In this document: positions 39,619-49,325 of the stretch, one piece after another | How positions within the stretch are numbered: the first letter of the stretch is position 1 | Layout: every line of letters starts with the position of its first letter | Origin: Bacteroidales bacterium | GTDB taxonomy: Bacteria; Bacteroidota; Bacteroidia; Bacteroidales; F082 | Direction of reading: 5' to 3' | Assembly (NCBI GenBank): GCA_024709145.1 | Contig: JANJXG010000007.1 | Coordinates: forward strand, 1 to 64,000 | Length of the DNA: 64,000 nucleotides | The notes under the pieces: generated by a model | The model's database searches: none | Told to the model about the DNA's origin: nothing | What the model saw: the letters and a program-made list of their open reading frames with translations, nothing else | Position numbers and translations under genes: made by a program

Positions 39619-42513
39619 TTATTTAGGTTGAAAGGCGACGGCTTTCTCGCGTAAACTCTCGCTGAGGCGGATACCGTACTGTTTCACTTTTTCAGGGTTG
39701 ATGATAAACTTCTCCGATTGGGTATTCGAAAAAGGAATTCCGGCAGGTGAAGCACCTCTGAGAACCTTGATGGCCTTGGCTGCCGCTTCAAGACCTGCAT
39801 CATAATAATCGCGAGAGAGACAAACACTGGCACCGTCACGCATCTGATCGCTGTCAAAGATATAAACTGGAAGATTCTGATCTTCAGCTTTCCGGGCTAT
39901 CAAGGCAAAGCCAGGTCGGGTAAGATTGTCCACTATTTGGGCAACGAGTTGTATGTCCTGTCGGCACATTTCGATGGCCGCCTGTGCCACATCGGCACTG
40001 GAAGTAACCGGAACAGCAACGAGTCCAATGTCAAACCTGGCCAATTCTTCTTTAAACAAATCTTTGTACAATACACTGTTAACTTCAGCCGGTGTGTATA
40101 AAGTGCCAACTGTTTTGCAGTCGGGTATTGTTTCATATATCAATCGCGCCATGCCGTCAAAAGGTGACTTGGTTGTTATACCGGTTACATTCGGCAAATG
40201 ATCCGTTTCACTTTTGCCGGCACCTGCCTTAATGGCATCGCCAACACCGGTAAATACAATATTGGTCTCGGCGCCAGCCTGTCGCAAGGCAGCCTGCAGA
40301 CTGGGTGTTGATATGACCATCAGGAGATCAACCTGATCAGCTTTGATGGTAGTCATAATACTGGAAAGTGTGGACATATCACCTTGAGCATTGTATGTTC
40401 TTAATTCAAAATCAACACCTTCACGAAAACCTGCCTTGGCAATTCCATCCACAAGTCCTTCATGACAGCGCTCAGCAAACTCAGTTTCGCTGTATTGCAC
40501 AATTCGAAGCTGAAGTTTTTTCAGTGTTTTCGACACCGAGGAAACAGGGTCGATCCTACGGTGATTTTCGGTTTCGGATAAGGGTAGTTTTGCGGGTGAA
40601 ATACCTGCCAATACCTTTGCTACCAGCTTACCAGATTGAAAGCCCCAATCGATAAAACTATCGCCCAAGGCACCAGTAGCACCTTGTTCAACCAGCTGAG
40701 GTTCAGTGGCAAACACTGGAATTCCCGCAGCTTTTGTAACGCGGTAAATGGCAGAAAATCCGGTATTCACCAAGTTATCAGCTGATACCACGATGGCTCC
40801 GGCACCTCTTTGAATCAAGGATTGCGTGGCCAGGCCAAGGTCGGTCACACTCGAAGCTGTAGCCTCCAGCAACGTCAGCTTCCTGTCTTTCATCACCTGT
40901 CTTAGGCGTTCGACACTCAGCACTGCATTCATTTGTGAAGGATCATACACAATTCCGAAAGTATTGAGATCAGACTTATAATCCAATGCCATGCTGACAA
41001 GGTCGTTGAGGGGGGGATTATCATGCACGCCACAAATATTCGAAGGCTTGCCATTTTTAAAGACTTTGAGTCGGTAAGGGTCGCTCGTGACGGTGAGAAC
41101 CACTGGTATTTTATCTACCCGTGCTGCAATGGCCATCATCGCCGGAGTGGTAACAGAAACAATCACATCGGGTTGCTCCCTTACCACGGCATCAATGATT
41201 TGAGGCAACTGAGCAATCTCTCCCTGGGCACTGTAGCTTTTCATATGGTAATCAATATCTTTTACCAAACCACTCCATTGCATTCCGTTCTCAACTCCTT
41301 TCACTGCCTCTTCGAGAAGCCTGTTTTCAACCAGCGTAATCACTGCCACACGTGCGGGCCGACCAAGTCGGTTATGAATATTCAGGAACAAATCTGCCGT
41401 TTCAAGTGCTTTATTATCAGGCATTGCCGGCTTGTCTAAAACGCTTCCAAAATCAATAACCTTTCTTCCGCCTGAATTGGTATTGGAATCTCTCTGGGCC
41501 ATTCTTTCAACCTCCTCAGGCAATGACCATTCGTTGCCCAACTGAGCCAGCAAATTGGTGTTTAATCCAAGTTTTTCCGGAATAACATTTTCAATCGGAA
41601 CGGTTGCCGGGCTGCGGCCTTTTAATATTTCAACTGCTAACCTGGCTGTATACTTGCCAACCGTGTGATAATCGGCACCCAATCCAAACAGGGCCCCTTT
41701 CGTGGCATCGGAGGGATCGTTGGTAAAAACAGGTATTTTTTGCTGGCCGCTCACACTGATGATAAGCCCTGAAGAGGCTGTAGCCACAGTGTCGCCGCCG
41801 ATCCAGATTGCTTCAACATTTTTGGCTAGCAACGACCTCACAGCCTCTGAAACTTCTGCCGTGGTGGCTGCCACAGCCTCAACAAGATCGATGTTAAGCT
41901 GCTTGCAAATGGCTCTGGCCTCCATCAAACAGGCCTCCGAGCATTGTTCGCCGGGGTTCCAAACCACCCCTACCCTGCGAAGTGAGGGATTCAATTTTTT
42001 CGCAATCTCAAATGACTGTTTCACAGGCTGAAAAGTGCCGATACCAGCCATATAGGGCGGGTGCATGTCAGGCTGCTTGCCCGTTATTCCCACCCCGGCA
42101 CCATAAGGATCGGTAACGGCTCCGAAAACATGATGTTTTTGTTTGTCGGTATTGGCTTTTGCAAAACTTTGCAGGGCCAGAGTGCTTGATGTAATCACCA
42201 TTTCATAAGGACCGTTTGTCAACTCTTTGGAAATCGTTGAAGCCATTGCCAGATCGCCCATCGCGTTGAACAGACTGATGTTTTTCCGATCACCGGCGAC
42301 AAAACCTGCCGATGTCAATTCATCAAGAATGCCTTCCACATGCCTGTCAAGTAAAGGCGTGGATGAAATCTGCATGATGGCAATTTTTGGTAATTCCTTT
42401 GCTGACGTGGATTTCTTTCCTTTGCGCTGCTCAAGATCCGACATCAGCAAAACGACCGATGCCAAAAGGATTAAAACAATGGCGAGCCATAAGTCTTTCA
42501 TTAATTTTCTCAT
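39619..42513 (-). CDS. Membrane-anchored triple TrpX-like substrate-binding protein
   Basis: A 964-residue protein. One N-terminal membrane segment (DLWLAIVLILLASVVLLMSD) acts as an anchor. Three consecutive COG2984-type periplasmic binding domains follow at about residues 42-335, 378-650 and 662-950. Each has the family pattern: QxxxIxxxLxxxxxDVIVxVxTPAxxA, then a GVxxxPxE-like segment and a GIPxxxT end. Normal TrpX proteins hold one such domain. The domains are clearly diverged from each other, so they may bind different ligands. It is the first gene of the second importer operon. Confidence 0.88.
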   Translation of the reverse strand: MRKLMKDLWLAIVLILLASVVLLMSDLEQRKGKKSTSAKELPKIAIMQISSTPLLDRHVEGILDELTSAGFVAGDRKNISLFNAMGDLAMASTISKELTNGPYEMVITSSTLALQSFAKANTDKQKHHVFGAVTDPYGAGVGITGKQPDMHPPYMAGIGTFQPVKQSFEIAKKLNPSLRRVGVVWNPGEQCSEACLMEARAICKQLNIDLVEAVAATTAEVSEAVRSLLAKNVEAIWIGGDTVATASSGLIISVSGQQKIPVFTNDPSDATKGALFGLGADYHTVGKYTARLAVEILKGRSPATVPIENVIPEKLGLNTNLLAQLGNEWSLPEEVERMAQRDSNTNSGGRKVIDFGSVLDKPAMPDNKALETADLFLNIHNRLGRPARVAVITLVENRLLEEAVKGVENGMQWSGLVKDIDYHMKSYSAQGEIAQLPQIIDAVVREQPDVIVSVTTPAMMAIAARVDKIPVVLTVTSDPYRLKVFKNGKPSNICGVHDNPPLNDLVSMALDYKSDLNTFGIVYDPSQMNAVLSVERLRQVMKDRKLTLLEATASSVTDLGLATQSLIQRGAGAIVVSADNLVNTGFSAIYRVTKAAGIPVFATEPQLVEQGATGALGDSFIDWGFQSGKLVAKVLAGISPAKLPLSETENHRRIDPVSSVSKTLKKLQLRIVQYSETEFAERCHEGLVDGIAKAGFREGVDFELRTYNAQGDMSTLSSIMTTIKADQVDLLMVISTPSLQAALRQAGAETNIVFTGVGDAIKAGAGKSETDHLPNVTGITTKSPFDGMARLIYETIPDCKTVGTLYTPAEVNSVLYKDLFKEELARFDIGLVAVPVTSSADVAQAAIEMCRQDIQLVAQIVDNLTRPGFALIARKAEDQNLPVYIFDSDQMRDGASVCLSRDYYDAGLEAAAKAIKVLRGASPAGIPFSNTQSEKFIINPEKVKQYGIRLSESLREKAVAFQPK

Positions 42514-42585
42514 GCACTTACTGTTTTGTTATCTCAAAGTATGGATGCAGCCAAAGCATATCCAGCATCCATTCAACTATCGGTA

Positions 42586-45534
42586 TTAATTTCCAAGCAG
42601 TTTTACTGAAAACATCCATTGGTCTGTAGGTAAAAATGATTGCTCTAACTTTCGGGCATAACCCACTGACCAGGTCGTCTTCAGGTATGAAAACAGTACC
42701 AGCTCCATGTCGACTTGTGCGCCAAAATTGAAGCGGTTTCTGACTGATTCTGATTGGGTAGGATTGGTGAGCAGGTGCGTTCCAAAAACTGAGGCTTTCA
42801 CATAAGTCGGATAAAGCCAGGTGAGGCCAACATTCCTCAACCTTATAGGTTTAAGGTTTAGCTCGGCCATGGTTTTCACGAAATTACGGGCACTGATTTC
42901 ATCGATTTCCACACCTGGGAAAGCTAGCACTTTTCTATATTGATCGGCCGGTTGCCAATCAACATAATTATTTCGAAACCCGCCAAAATAAAAGGTTGAA
43001 AAAGATGACCCCTTCTTTCCAAACGATTGACCCACGCTGTTTCTAAACCAAAAACTGGTGTTTCTGATACCGGGGATCAGCCATCCGAAATGTTGTTCCG
43101 AAACCAGGGAAGGATAAAAACTGCCACCGGCATAATAACTGTAGGCCGAAACATCCCAGCTGTATCCCTTTTCATCTTCAACCCCCCCAAGTGTTTTGCG
43201 AAGTTTCGAAAGGCCCAAATTCAGCGAAAGACTCTGAAAGTTTCTGATCGGACTGGCAATATTCTGAAACTGGGGCAAAACCTCAAGATCCCCATAATGG
43301 TAAACTCCAAAGCTGTAATATGTCCTGAAAGGAGCTTTCGTAGAAATGGTCTTTTTATAGCCACCACCGATTGAATAGCCGGCCCGACTTCTTTTTGTAG
43401 GCCCAAACAAATCGTAGAAATCTGTTTTGTTATAGGTTGCACTGAAATTCCATAACCACAAATCCCAATGTGCCTCAGCATGAAGCTTTTGTTTATCAGG
43501 CTGATTACTCCAGGGTGAACCAGCCAGAAAAAAATTAAGATTGGAAAGACCTACCCGGTCGCGAAAGTTAAGTCGATAGCCAACTGCGACTGTATTTTTA
43601 TATCCGGCAATGTCGGGAAAAGCGCCGGTAAGGGTCATATTCCTGACCGGATAATAGGTCTTTTCCTCCAATTTGAGTGAGTCAATATTCACTTTTGAAG
43701 CTGGTTTCAGTGAATAGTCTCTAACCTCCGGGCTCTTCTCCACCACGCTGTTGCCAAGGTATTCAATGGAGTTGGCCTCGTTGATTACCTTGACAGGGAT
43801 CATTCCTGGTAACATGCCGTTTCGTGTAAATTTCATCACGATGAGTGAATCTCCGGCAACAGGCTGCGGTGCAAACAAACCGGTTTCATCGTTTGAGAGC
43901 AGTTCAAAATTCTTGTCTTTTAAGGAGATCCGCCAGATATTTGACACTCCGGTATAATAGGATGTTCCAATTAAGAAATCATTGCCGGGGGTAAACCGAA
44001 ACTGAGTTAACGTATTGTCTTCGAGTTCGTATACCGTTTCATAACGTTTGATACCCATCTCAAGCTCACTGGTATTGAATAATATCAACGACTGCTCGCC
44101 ACGAATACCTGTCATGGTAGCAACCAGCTTCTTACCGTCGTCCGAAACAGACAGGTCCAGCAATGAACGGCCAAAATCTGCCGTAAACATCGGAACTATC
44201 TCACGGAAGGGTTCAGGAATTTTGACAATACTGGCGTATCCGTTGTCGTGTTTGACACCCCAAAGGCAGTTATTAGCAGTATCATACGTCAGATTACCAG
44301 TCCTTGAGCGCGGAATCAATACTTCCTTTTTTCCGGATGCTATATCCACTTTCACAAGGCTTCGGTATTTGGCATTTTGTTCTGAGAAAAACACTCGCCG
44401 CTTGCAAGGATCGTAGGCGAGAAAAGTAACACTGTAAAGCATGGGTGAGTCGAGGGTTGTCAGCTTTATTGTTTCACCTGTGTAAAGATCGATTTCAACA
44501 ATCTGTGACACTGCGCCCGGATGATTAACAGCTGCATAGATTTTATTCAAATTGGCATCATACCCAAACGCCGACATACTTCCCAAAGGCTTATCCGTTA
44601 CTGGCCTGAAGATAGGTCCGGGATATTGCCTGATGCTTTCGAGGTTTTGTTTTTGGAACTTTCGTTCAAAATCGGTCCATTCTTTCCAGCTTTTACCAAC
44701 AGTTTTACCAAAAACCTTTTTGAATTGAGCAGCATAAAAAGCTTTGCTGTCGTCAGTCCGGTTGTAAAGTTCCTTCACTTTGTGATCGCCATAAGCCTGT
44801 GCCAGATAGGTAATAAAACGGGTTCCATACAGGTAGGAATTAGCACCTACCTGAAAATCAATGGTTGAGCCTTCTGTGTCGAGGCCAATGACAGAATAGA
44901 GTGGTTCATTTTCTGCCACAATGCTTCTGAAATACATTTCGTCGTAAGGCCCCAAAGCACGACCCAGGCCTCCTGAGGTCCAGGTTTCCAGGTAGCAGGC
45001 AATTCCTTCATGATACCAGCGGGGCGCATACCAGCGGGGTGTTGTCAGATAACTCCAAACAGCCGTCAGGGGCATCTTTTCTTCGCGCTTGACCTTACCA
45101 AACAACACTTTACGCCAAAAAAGATCCCTCTTGCCCGGCTTGTCAGCCATTGTGACATGGGTAAGCTCATGTGCGAAGAGCCACTGAAAACGCTCACTGG
45201 ACGGAGTGATACTGAAGGCGAAATTGAAGGGTGAAATGCCCAGCACAATCATATTGTAAGGCATCACCAAAGCCCCACCATGACCATCATCCTCAAAATC
45301 GGTGAGCATCACATAAGTCTTTTGGTGATCATAATCCCAGTGTTGTTTGTGGAAATCAACCGCGTTGTGAAAGGTGCGGGCAACATGAGGCATTAAAAAT
45401 GAATAGCGCTTACCAAAGTAAACAAGCTCCATTTCATCAGTGCGGAAACGGTTGATTCTTTGCCCATAAAGCATGGTTGCTGCTCCTGTTAACAGAAACA
45501 GCAACCAAAATTTTCGCTTGAAGCCGTTATTCAT
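42586..45534 (-). CDS. Secreted metallopeptidase-like, propeller and barrel protein
   Basis: A 982-residue exported protein with a signal peptide (FWLLFLLTGAATMLYGQ). The N-terminal domain is gluzincin-like: HELTH at residues 122-126 and a third ligand Glu176 in WYHEGIACYLE. The middle (about 320-600) has repeated WD40/TolB-type propeller strands (YTGETIKLTTLDSPMLYSVTF; DNTLTQFRFTPGNDFLIGTSY). The last ~330 residues (from TLTGAFPDIAGYKNTVAVGYRL) resemble an outer-membrane beta-barrel ending in KLLGN. This suggests a surface or periplasmic protease tethered to the outer membrane. No experimentally known protein is recognised; homologues are probably widespread in Bacteroidota. Confidence 0.78.
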   Translation of the reverse strand: MNNGFKRKFWLLFLLTGAATMLYGQRINRFRTDEMELVYFGKRYSFLMPHVARTFHNAVDFHKQHWDYDHQKTYVMLTDFEDDGHGGALVMPYNMIVLGISPFNFAFSITPSSERFQWLFAHELTHVTMADKPGKRDLFWRKVLFGKVKREEKMPLTAVWSYLTTPRWYAPRWYHEGIACYLETWTSGGLGRALGPYDEMYFRSIVAENEPLYSVIGLDTEGSTIDFQVGANSYLYGTRFITYLAQAYGDHKVKELYNRTDDSKAFYAAQFKKVFGKTVGKSWKEWTDFERKFQKQNLESIRQYPGPIFRPVTDKPLGSMSAFGYDANLNKIYAAVNHPGAVSQIVEIDLYTGETIKLTTLDSPMLYSVTFLAYDPCKRRVFFSEQNAKYRSLVKVDIASGKKEVLIPRSRTGNLTYDTANNCLWGVKHDNGYASIVKIPEPFREIVPMFTADFGRSLLDLSVSDDGKKLVATMTGIRGEQSLILFNTSELEMGIKRYETVYELEDNTLTQFRFTPGNDFLIGTSYYTGVSNIWRISLKDKNFELLSNDETGLFAPQPVAGDSLIVMKFTRNGMLPGMIPVKVINEANSIEYLGNSVVEKSPEVRDYSLKPASKVNIDSLKLEEKTYYPVRNMTLTGAFPDIAGYKNTVAVGYRLNFRDRVGLSNLNFFLAGSPWSNQPDKQKLHAEAHWDLWLWNFSATYNKTDFYDLFGPTKRSRAGYSIGGGYKKTISTKAPFRTYYSFGVYHYGDLEVLPQFQNIASPIRNFQSLSLNLGLSKLRKTLGGVEDEKGYSWDVSAYSYYAGGSFYPSLVSEQHFGWLIPGIRNTSFWFRNSVGQSFGKKGSSFSTFYFGGFRNNYVDWQPADQYRKVLAFPGVEIDEISARNFVKTMAELNLKPIRLRNVGLTWLYPTYVKASVFGTHLLTNPTQSESVRNRFNFGAQVDMELVLFSYLKTTWSVGYARKLEQSFLPTDQWMFSVKLLGN

Positions 45535-45624
45535 GATGGTGTTTTTATCCGATGAAGTAATGGAATTATTGAAAACACGCTGATAAGTCGATATAATCAG
45601 TCACTTATCTTGAGTTCTTTTTGA

Positions 45625-46620
45625 TTACTCCACTACATCAACAAAACCCATCATTTCAACATCAGTATAGCCACCTCCCAGATTTTCGACACTTCCTACC
45701 AGCTCACGCAAGATTTCTTCACCCCCGAGTGTGATACTTTGTAATTGGTCAGTGGAGCAAAATACATTCAGATTCTCGGTGTTAAGCAGGATTATTACAC
45801 TCAATTGCTCGTTGCTTGCTATAAGGTTAAGCGACTGTATGTCCTGAAGAACAGCATCGTTCATGTAGCTTTTCAGACTTGCCTCTGCCACCAGCTCCTT
45901 CACGCCTTCTTTGCTGTTGTAGATTTTACTTTTCTCCAGATAGGTCATCATTGGTTTATTTTGCATTAGAACGGCCGACTGCATCAAATTGAGTGAAATA
46001 ATGTCGTGGGCATCTTCGAGTTCAAAGAATTTTCCTTCGGGATTGGTATCAATAAAAGTCGTGATGGCATTTTTCAGGTTAAGCAAAATGGTTTGATGGC
46101 TTTGAACCCGGGCTATGGCATTCTGGGCTTGATTGAGGTAGCCGATAACTGGTATATTGGCGTTGGAATCGAGAGAAATTACCATGTTAAGGGCAAAAAG
46201 AATGTCCTCACGGGCTGGTACCAAATAGGCTTTAAAGCTTTCAAGGGCATTGATATAAGGGTAATACACCTTCATAAACTCCTGTGACTGACTGGTTTTT
46301 TTCAGAACTTCCTCAACATCCATCGAAGTTTTGGCCGCCTGATAGTAGTGAAACATTAAAAACTTCTCATACTGATTGCGTTTCAGACTGTCTTCAACCA
46401 ATTCGTTTCGAAGCAAAATGTCATCCTCGGTTACTTTTACATTCCTGTATCTGTCGACCTTTCCGATTGACCCACCCAGGTATTTTGCCATTTCATAATA
46501 TTCGGTGTCGTTGTTGCTTTGTTGGGGTGTATAATCAGCCATTGAAAGACCAATAAATAATCCGATAAACAAAGCCAATGCTGCCACGAGCACGGTTTGG
46601 AGTAAACTGAACTTTTTCAT
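45625..46620 (-). CDS. Uncharacterised membrane-anchored protein
   Basis: A 331-residue protein, one N-terminal membrane span (LLQTVLVAALALFIGLFIGL) and a helical extracytoplasmic part. No family is recognised. The body has long helices (NLKNAITTFIDTN; ELVAEASLKSYMNDAVLQDI) and an acidic C-terminus (GGGYTDVEMMGFVDVVE). It is downstream of the ECF sigma/anti-sigma pair on the same strand, with 73 bases in between, so it may be a regulon member or part of the same operon. A function cannot be assigned. Confidence 0.62.
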   Translation of the reverse strand: MKKFSLLQTVLVAALALFIGLFIGLSMADYTPQQSNNDTEYYEMAKYLGGSIGKVDRYRNVKVTEDDILLRNELVEDSLKRNQYEKFLMFHYYQAAKTSMDVEEVLKKTSQSQEFMKVYYPYINALESFKAYLVPAREDILFALNMVISLDSNANIPVIGYLNQAQNAIARVQSHQTILLNLKNAITTFIDTNPEGKFFELEDAHDIISLNLMQSAVLMQNKPMMTYLEKSKIYNSKEGVKELVAEASLKSYMNDAVLQDIQSLNLIASNEQLSVIILLNTENLNVFCSTDQLQSITLGGEEILRELVGSVENLGGGYTDVEMMGFVDVVE

Positions 46621-46693
46621 TTTTTAATGGTTTTTATGTTAAAAATCGATTTCATTTGATTCAAATATCTGTTTTGTTTCCGAAAGTTGGTTT

Positions 46694-47383
46694 TTATTGA
46701 AATTTTATTTCCTTCCGGTATACGTCCGAGCCGTTGCTGACAAGCTGAATCCCCAAGGGAACGAGGTCTTCATTCATTTTCTTAACAACAAGCTGAAAAC
46801 CTGTCATACCCCTGCTTGAAAAAACAACCTGCCCCTGATTATAACTGCTCGATGATGAACCTTGTGTGTATAAAAATTCAGATTTTACGATTTCAAAATC
46901 CCGATCGCTGAAGGTAATCGTTGCCTGTAGCTCTGTTTCGCTTGAGCAAACAAAATTCATATAAAGTAATTGATCAATTTGATAAGGCACCATTTTGAAC
47001 GAAGTTTGCCTGAAAACATAAGAAACTTCCTGTTTAGGATGAGACGTCAGGCTTCCAGCTAATTGTTGCTCATTAACGTTTGGTATTTCTCCAAGAAAGA
47101 ACCACATCAGCATCGATCCAAGCATAATTCCCGTGAAAAGCACAAAAGCAAACCTGACAGGAACAGGCTGAAAAAACTGATTCCAGAAGGGATGATCCCA
47201 GATGCTCCTGCGCGTGCTTTTTACATCAACCCTGATTTGCTGCATCACCTCATCTTTCACATCAATGTCTTCATCTACCTTTTGCAGTTTTTCCAGCTCC
47301 GTCTCAAGTTTGGAGAAACGCTGACTGTCAGTTGATGCGACATTCTGATCTGACTTTGTAGTATCATTGTTTATAGCATTCAT
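46694..47383 (-). CDS. Putative anti-sigma factor, single membrane span
   Basis: A 229-residue protein. A cytoplasmic N-terminal helical region (~70 residues: RFSKLETELEKLQKVDEDID) precedes one membrane span (VRFAFVLFTGIMLGSMLMWFF, split by the usual basic flank). A ~120-residue extracytoplasmic beta-rich domain follows. No zinc anti-sigma motif is seen. Identification as anti-sigma rests on position: it starts nine bases after the stop of the ECF sigma gene, which itself follows a PrsW protease gene. PrsW proteins cut anti-sigma factors of this topology, so it is the likely substrate. Confidence 0.68.
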   Translation of the reverse strand: MNAINNDTTKSDQNVASTDSQRFSKLETELEKLQKVDEDIDVKDEVMQQIRVDVKSTRRSIWDHPFWNQFFQPVPVRFAFVLFTGIMLGSMLMWFFLGEIPNVNEQQLAGSLTSHPKQEVSYVFRQTSFKMVPYQIDQLLYMNFVCSSETELQATITFSDRDFEIVKSEFLYTQGSSSSSYNQGQVVFSSRGMTGFQLVVKKMNEDLVPLGIQLVSNGSDVYRKEIKFQ

Positions 47384-47392
47384 GGCTTTTGA

Positions 47393-47986
47393 TTAATTAG
47401 ATTCAAAAAAAGCACTCTTTTCAAGCATTTCCTTCAACATGAGCCTGGCATCATACAACCTCGACCGCACTTTTTTTTCAGAGATATCGAGTGTAAATGC
47501 GATTTCTTTGTAGGAAAGCTGCTCATAGTATTTCAAGACAATAACCACTTTATATTTCTCTTTCAATTGTTTCACTGCATTTTGCAAAAGTTCCTGCGAA
47601 AGATCATCAGTCAAACCATTTTCATCAGCCCTGGCATTCACAGTCCCTAGATCGCCATAACGTTCTTCTCGTTTGGTATGACTGAGGGCAGCATTCACGG
47701 CAATCCGGTAAATCCAGCTGAAAAACCTGTAACCGGTTTTGTACGAAGCCAATGCGATGTATGCCTTCACAAAAACTGCCTGGGTAAGTTCGCGCGCTTC
47801 ATAGTTGTTGTGTATCATCCTCAATAACAGGTTATAAACTGTTTTCTGATACTTCTCAACCAGCAAGGCATAGGCATTAACTTCGCCCGATAGCACCCTT
47901 ACAACGATGCGCCTGTCTTCATCCGCCTCAAGGTTTAGCTTTTTTTGGATTTCAATCTGTTGCTCTATGTCATCTTTCGTTTTCAC
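47393..47986 (-). CDS. ECF-family RNA polymerase sigma factor
   Basis: A 197-residue sigma factor. Region 2 is visible as EARELTQAVFVKAYIALASYK and FFSWIYRIAVNAALSHTKRE; region 4 as LKEKYKVVIVLKYYEQLSYKEIA followed by LDISEKKVRSRLYDARLMLK. The ~40 extra N-terminal residues are charged helix. It is encoded directly after a PrsW-type protease gene (36 bases) and before the membrane protein proposed as its anti-sigma factor (nine bases). The regulon is unknown; the next gene may belong to it. Confidence 0.92.
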   Translation of the reverse strand: MKTKDDIEQQIEIQKKLNLEADEDRRIVVRVLSGEVNAYALLVEKYQKTVYNLLLRMIHNNYEARELTQAVFVKAYIALASYKTGYRFFSWIYRIAVNAALSHTKREERYGDLGTVNARADENGLTDDLSQELLQNAVKQLKEKYKVVIVLKYYEQLSYKEIAFTLDISEKKVRSRLYDARLMLKEMLEKSAFFESN

Positions 47987-48022
47987 TTATTACTCATTTG
48001 TTTTTCAAAAGTTGGTTTTATG

Positions 48023-49051
48023 TCAGATTAATGTATTGAGTTTCCAGAGATCGCGGTATCGCATCCTGATAAGTGGTTGAAGCGACAACTCGCCAGTCTT
48101 TCCTATTAATCGTTTCAAAGTCTTCAATTCCAATAGTTTATCATCAGTATCCGATTCAACAAGCAACGGCAGGTCTTGCTCTTTAAGCATGAGGTTACGC
48201 TTGGCCTTGATGGACAAGTCGAGGTAAAGGGCCATGTAATTAAGTAAATCTACCATCATTGCCGGCTCATAATGTTCACGCAGTGTGGCTAGATACGACC
48301 CGGCACGTGTGTCGGACAATCGACCTTGCCTGATCATCCGCAAAAGTTCAACTTCGCTGCTGAATTCCATCTCCAGCCAATCCTGAAGCTGTCGGTTACT
48401 CTGCTGGAAAACTAGGGTAAACAGAACTGGCAACATGAGAAAAATCAGAAGGGTTTGAAGGAATGGATTTAATAAAAAATGGTTGAAAAGACTGTGTATT
48501 ACGTATACCATCAGCAATCCTGTGAGGAGGGTAAGGATTATATTTTTTTCACGTTGAATCCCTCCTATCATCCACATGGCAAGAATGGCTGTGCATCCAC
48601 CATGCATTACTGCCGTGCCAAATCCACGCATGAGCCAAAGCATGATATTGGGCTCATCGCCAAGATAATACATATAAACGATATTCTCAGCAAGGGAAAA
48701 ACCTGCACCTGACGCAAAACCATAAATGGCAGCATCAACAGAAAAACCAATTTTCTTTCGGAATAGCAGAACTAAAATTAGCAGAGATTTGAGTAATTCT
48801 TCAGGGAAAGGGGCAATATAGCGGGTAAAATTCTCGTATTCCAACTGAAATTTGTTTGTAATAAATTCATTGAGATAATATGCCAGGCCTGCAGCAACCA
48901 TCCCCCAGGTTAAAGCCCAAAACAAATGTGGCTTGCTGACTAGTTTAAAACTGTCCATCAAAAACAATCCGGTAAGAAACAGCAATACCGGCATCAGACT
49001 CAGGATAATTTTCATACCATGTTGTTGTATAGCTTGTTTAATCAGGAGCAT
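48023..49051 (-). CDS. PrsW-family intramembrane metalloprotease
   Basis: A 342-residue protein with about eight hydrophobic segments in the first ~220 residues, and a soluble C-terminal helical part. The family's conserved residues are present: Glu84-Glu85 in PFPEELLKSLL, Glu122-Asn123 in SLAENIVYMYYL, His150 in GTAVMHGGCTAI and His186 in YVIHSLFNHF. In Bacillus, PrsW makes the first cut in anti-sigma factor RsiW. Position directly upstream of an ECF sigma/anti-sigma pair on the same strand suggests the same job here. An alternative start at the second Met (codon 13) is possible. Confidence 0.88.
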   Translation of the reverse strand: MLLIKQAIQQHGMKIILSLMPVLLFLTGLFLMDSFKLVSKPHLFWALTWGMVAAGLAYYLNEFITNKFQLEYENFTRYIAPFPEELLKSLLILVLLFRKKIGFSVDAAIYGFASGAGFSLAENIVYMYYLGDEPNIMLWLMRGFGTAVMHGGCTAILAMWMIGGIQREKNIILTLLTGLLMVYVIHSLFNHFLLNPFLQTLLIFLMLPVLFTLVFQQSNRQLQDWLEMEFSSEVELLRMIRQGRLSDTRAGSYLATLREHYEPAMMVDLLNYMALYLDLSIKAKRNLMLKEQDLPLLVESDTDDKLLELKTLKRLIGKTGELSLQPLIRMRYRDLWKLNTLI

Positions 49052-49270
49052 TTGTCTATTTATGAAAATGCTACTTTACTATCAATCAATATGTTAACTA
49101 AAATCTTATATCAAATCCATCCAATGAGTGTACCTGAAATTGGTTCAGAGAAATGCTGAGTTTGGAGTGTTGTTGTGAAGTTGGGTTCAATTTCAAGGAA
49201 CTCCCGCAAATATAGGTGTTACAAAAATTAAAACCAAAAAGAAAGGTAAAATTCAATGCATTAAACCAAT

Positions 49271-49300
49271 AAAAAAAGTGCAGGATAGGAATCCCGCACT
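49271..49300 (-). terminator. Terminator at the end of the nucleotide-sugar operon
   Basis: AGTGCAGGAT and ATCCCGCACT (49277-49300, one mismatch) form a hairpin with a T run on either side, depending on strand. On the minus strand it ends the operon 25 bases after the phosphohexomutase stop. Confidence 0.8.
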
Positions 49301-49325
49301 TTTTGCAGATCATATAAAGTATCCA

